NCBI GenBank assembly: GCA_900545165.1
Contig: UQYA01000001.1
Coordinates: 1-64,000, forward strand
DNA from: an uncultured Collinsella sp.
Lineage (GTDB): Bacteria > Actinomycetota > Coriobacteriia > Coriobacteriales > Coriobacteriaceae
Direction: 5' to 3'
Length of the DNA: 64,000 bases
Under the pieces are notes generated by a model. That model searched no databases. It saw only the letters and a program-made list of their open reading frames with translations, and was not told the DNA's origin. Each line of letters opens with the position of its first letter. Within the stretch, counting starts at the first letter, position 1. Of the stretch, positions 63,118-64,000 are shown piece by piece. Both the position numbers and the translations under genes were made by a program.

Positions 63118-64000
63118 ATGGCAGATTCCACCACCGATTACAACAATCTAGATCCTCTGGGTGACGAGGCGGCGGTTGTCGATGAGGTTGACGCCGCCGT
63201 CTCGGGCGCTCGCAAGAAGCCGCGCGCTGTCGATATGGTGCCCGAGGAGCCCGACGCGATGGCGCCGGACGAGGAATACCAGCTCACGCCGGCGGGTCGT
63301 CGCGAACGCATCGGGCAGATTGTTCGCCTGGTCAAAAAGTACCGCGTGTGGGATAACCTCACGCCGGTTCGTTTGCGCCGCCTGCTCGAGGAACTCGGCC
63401 CCATGTTCGTCAAGATGGGGCAGATTCTGGCCAACCGGTCCGAGATTCTGCCGCAACGCTTTTGCGACGAGCTGCGTCGTCTGCGCTCCGACGTGGAGCC
63501 TGTGCCGTACGAGGTCGTACTCAGTTGTCTGGAAGAAGAATACGGCCTGCGCCTGGGGGAGATGTTCGATGCGATCGACCCCAACCCGCTTGGTAGCGCA
63601 TCGCTCGCGCAGGTGCACCGCGCTCGTCTGGTGACGGGCGAGGACGTGGCCGTCAAGGTGCAGCGCCCCGGTGCGCAGCAGGTTATGGCACAGGACATCG
63701 ATATCATCCGCTCGGTGGTGCGTATCGTTTCCAAGTTCGTCAACACCGATCAATTCGTTGACCTGCACGGCGTGGTCGAGGAGCTGTGGACCTCGTTTCG
63801 CGAGGAGACCAACTTTTTGGCCGAGGCCAAAAACCTCAACGATTTCTATGAGTTCCATAAGAGCGTCCATGGCGTGTCGTGTCCCAAATCCTACCTGGAC
63901 CTTTGCACCGAGCATGTTGTGGTCATGGACTACATTGACGGCATCTCGATTGCCGATCCCAAACGACTGGCAGCCGAGGGTTATGACTTGGAAAAGATTG
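63118..64000 (+). CDS. ABC1/AarF/UbiB family atypical kinase (3' truncated by the window)
   Basis: The first 294 codons of a protein kinase-like ATPase of the UbiB family. An acidic N-terminal extension of about 65 residues precedes LTPVRLRRLLEELGPMFVKMGQILANRSEILP, which contains the KxGQ motif characteristic of the family. LGSASLAQVH takes the place of the Ala-rich loop, and VAVKVQRPG holds the ATP-binding Lys (about residue 180). EETNFLAEAKN and VVMDYIDG follow before the sequence ends. UbiB proteins support quinone synthesis in respiring bacteria; gut actinobacteria that lack ubiquinone still carry homologues with lipid-related roles that remain unclear. ATG 63118 is chosen from the frame and its short distance to the upstream gene. 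Confidence 0.93.
   Translation, partial: MADSTTDYNNLDPLGDEAAVVDEVDAAVSGARKKPRAVDMVPEEPDAMAPDEEYQLTPAGRRERIGQIVRLVKKYRVWDNLTPVRLRRLLEELGPMFVKMGQILANRSEILPQRFCDELRRLRSDVEPVPYEVVLSCLEEEYGLRLGEMFDAIDPNPLGSASLAQVHRARLVTGEDVAVKVQRPGAQQVMAQDIDIIRSVVRIVSKFVNTDQFVDLHGVVEELWTSFREETNFLAEAKNLNDFYEFHKSVHGVSCPKSYLDLCTEHVVVMDYIDGISIADPKRLAAEGYDLEKI

Overview
The window is a high-GC bacterial chromosome segment. Gene content and style fit a gut actinobacterium of the Coriobacteriia, most likely Collinsella: a GltD-linked [FeFe] hydrogenase, several sugar PTS loci, an EFR1 ferredoxin, a class C69 dipeptidase, TauT-type transport, a desulfoferrodoxin, and many small intergenic palindromes of the kind I associate with Collinsella genomes. 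That placement is inference, not a measured match. Bases 1-47 are Illumina Nextera adapter, so the biological sequence starts near base 48, and both ends of the window cut genes (a DEAD-box helicase on the left, an ABC1/UbiB-type kinase on the right). No rRNA, tRNA or CRISPR array is visible.

Layout. 50-2728: helicase end, a repeat-rich gap, an EFR1 flavodoxin/ferredoxin protein. 3072-7559: an alpha-glucoside PTS locus (EIIA, LicT-type antiterminator, EIICB with an in-frame stop, GH4 6-phospho-alpha-glucosidase). 7816-13894: an operon of an NADPH/GltD-like flavoprotein, a group-A [FeFe] hydrogenase, a lipoprotein solute receptor and a fused ABC permease-ATPase. 14110-15275: orphan DinJ antitoxin and CAAX-type protease. 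15278-19284: AraC regulator, divergent GH1 phospho-beta-glucosidase and EIIBC. 19411-28547: YgiQ radical SAM protein, YoaK family protein, FucO, M42 peptidase, MnmA, CysK and a divergent Rrf2 regulator. 28690-49050: holin-like membrane protein, TrpR-like YerC, AddB-AddA, DnaE, a SWIM/SNF2 helicase, desulfoferrodoxin, a degenerate NAD synthetase and RuvC-RuvA-RuvB. 49195-64000: formate-THF ligase, an anchored repeat protein, a cation efflux protein, a zinc-ribbon protein, a wall-anchored PI-PLC, a lipoprotein, FchA-FolD, a C69 dipeptidase and a phasin-like/ABC1 pair.

How parts work together. The two PTS loci appear to be one regulon: each carries the same two-site operator (TACCGTTTA and TACCGTTCA exactly 21 bp apart), one copy ahead of the alpha-glucoside genes and one next to the AraC gene, and the single EIIA could serve both EIIBC proteins. 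Fhs, FchA and FolD form a one-carbon folate route; this FolD lacks the Lys and Gln needed for cyclohydrolase action, which FchA next door would supply. RuvCAB sits behind a perfect GAAC-N4-GTTC SOS box.

The strongest leads are the paired 21-bp operator, the catalytic-residue-free NAD synthetase, the dehydrogenase-only FolD beside FchA, the hydrogenase-plus-transporter operon with its fused ABC protein, a 233/234-bp intergenic element with conserved inverted ends, a hairpin family with constant loop and changing arms, and two genes each split by a single in-frame stop.
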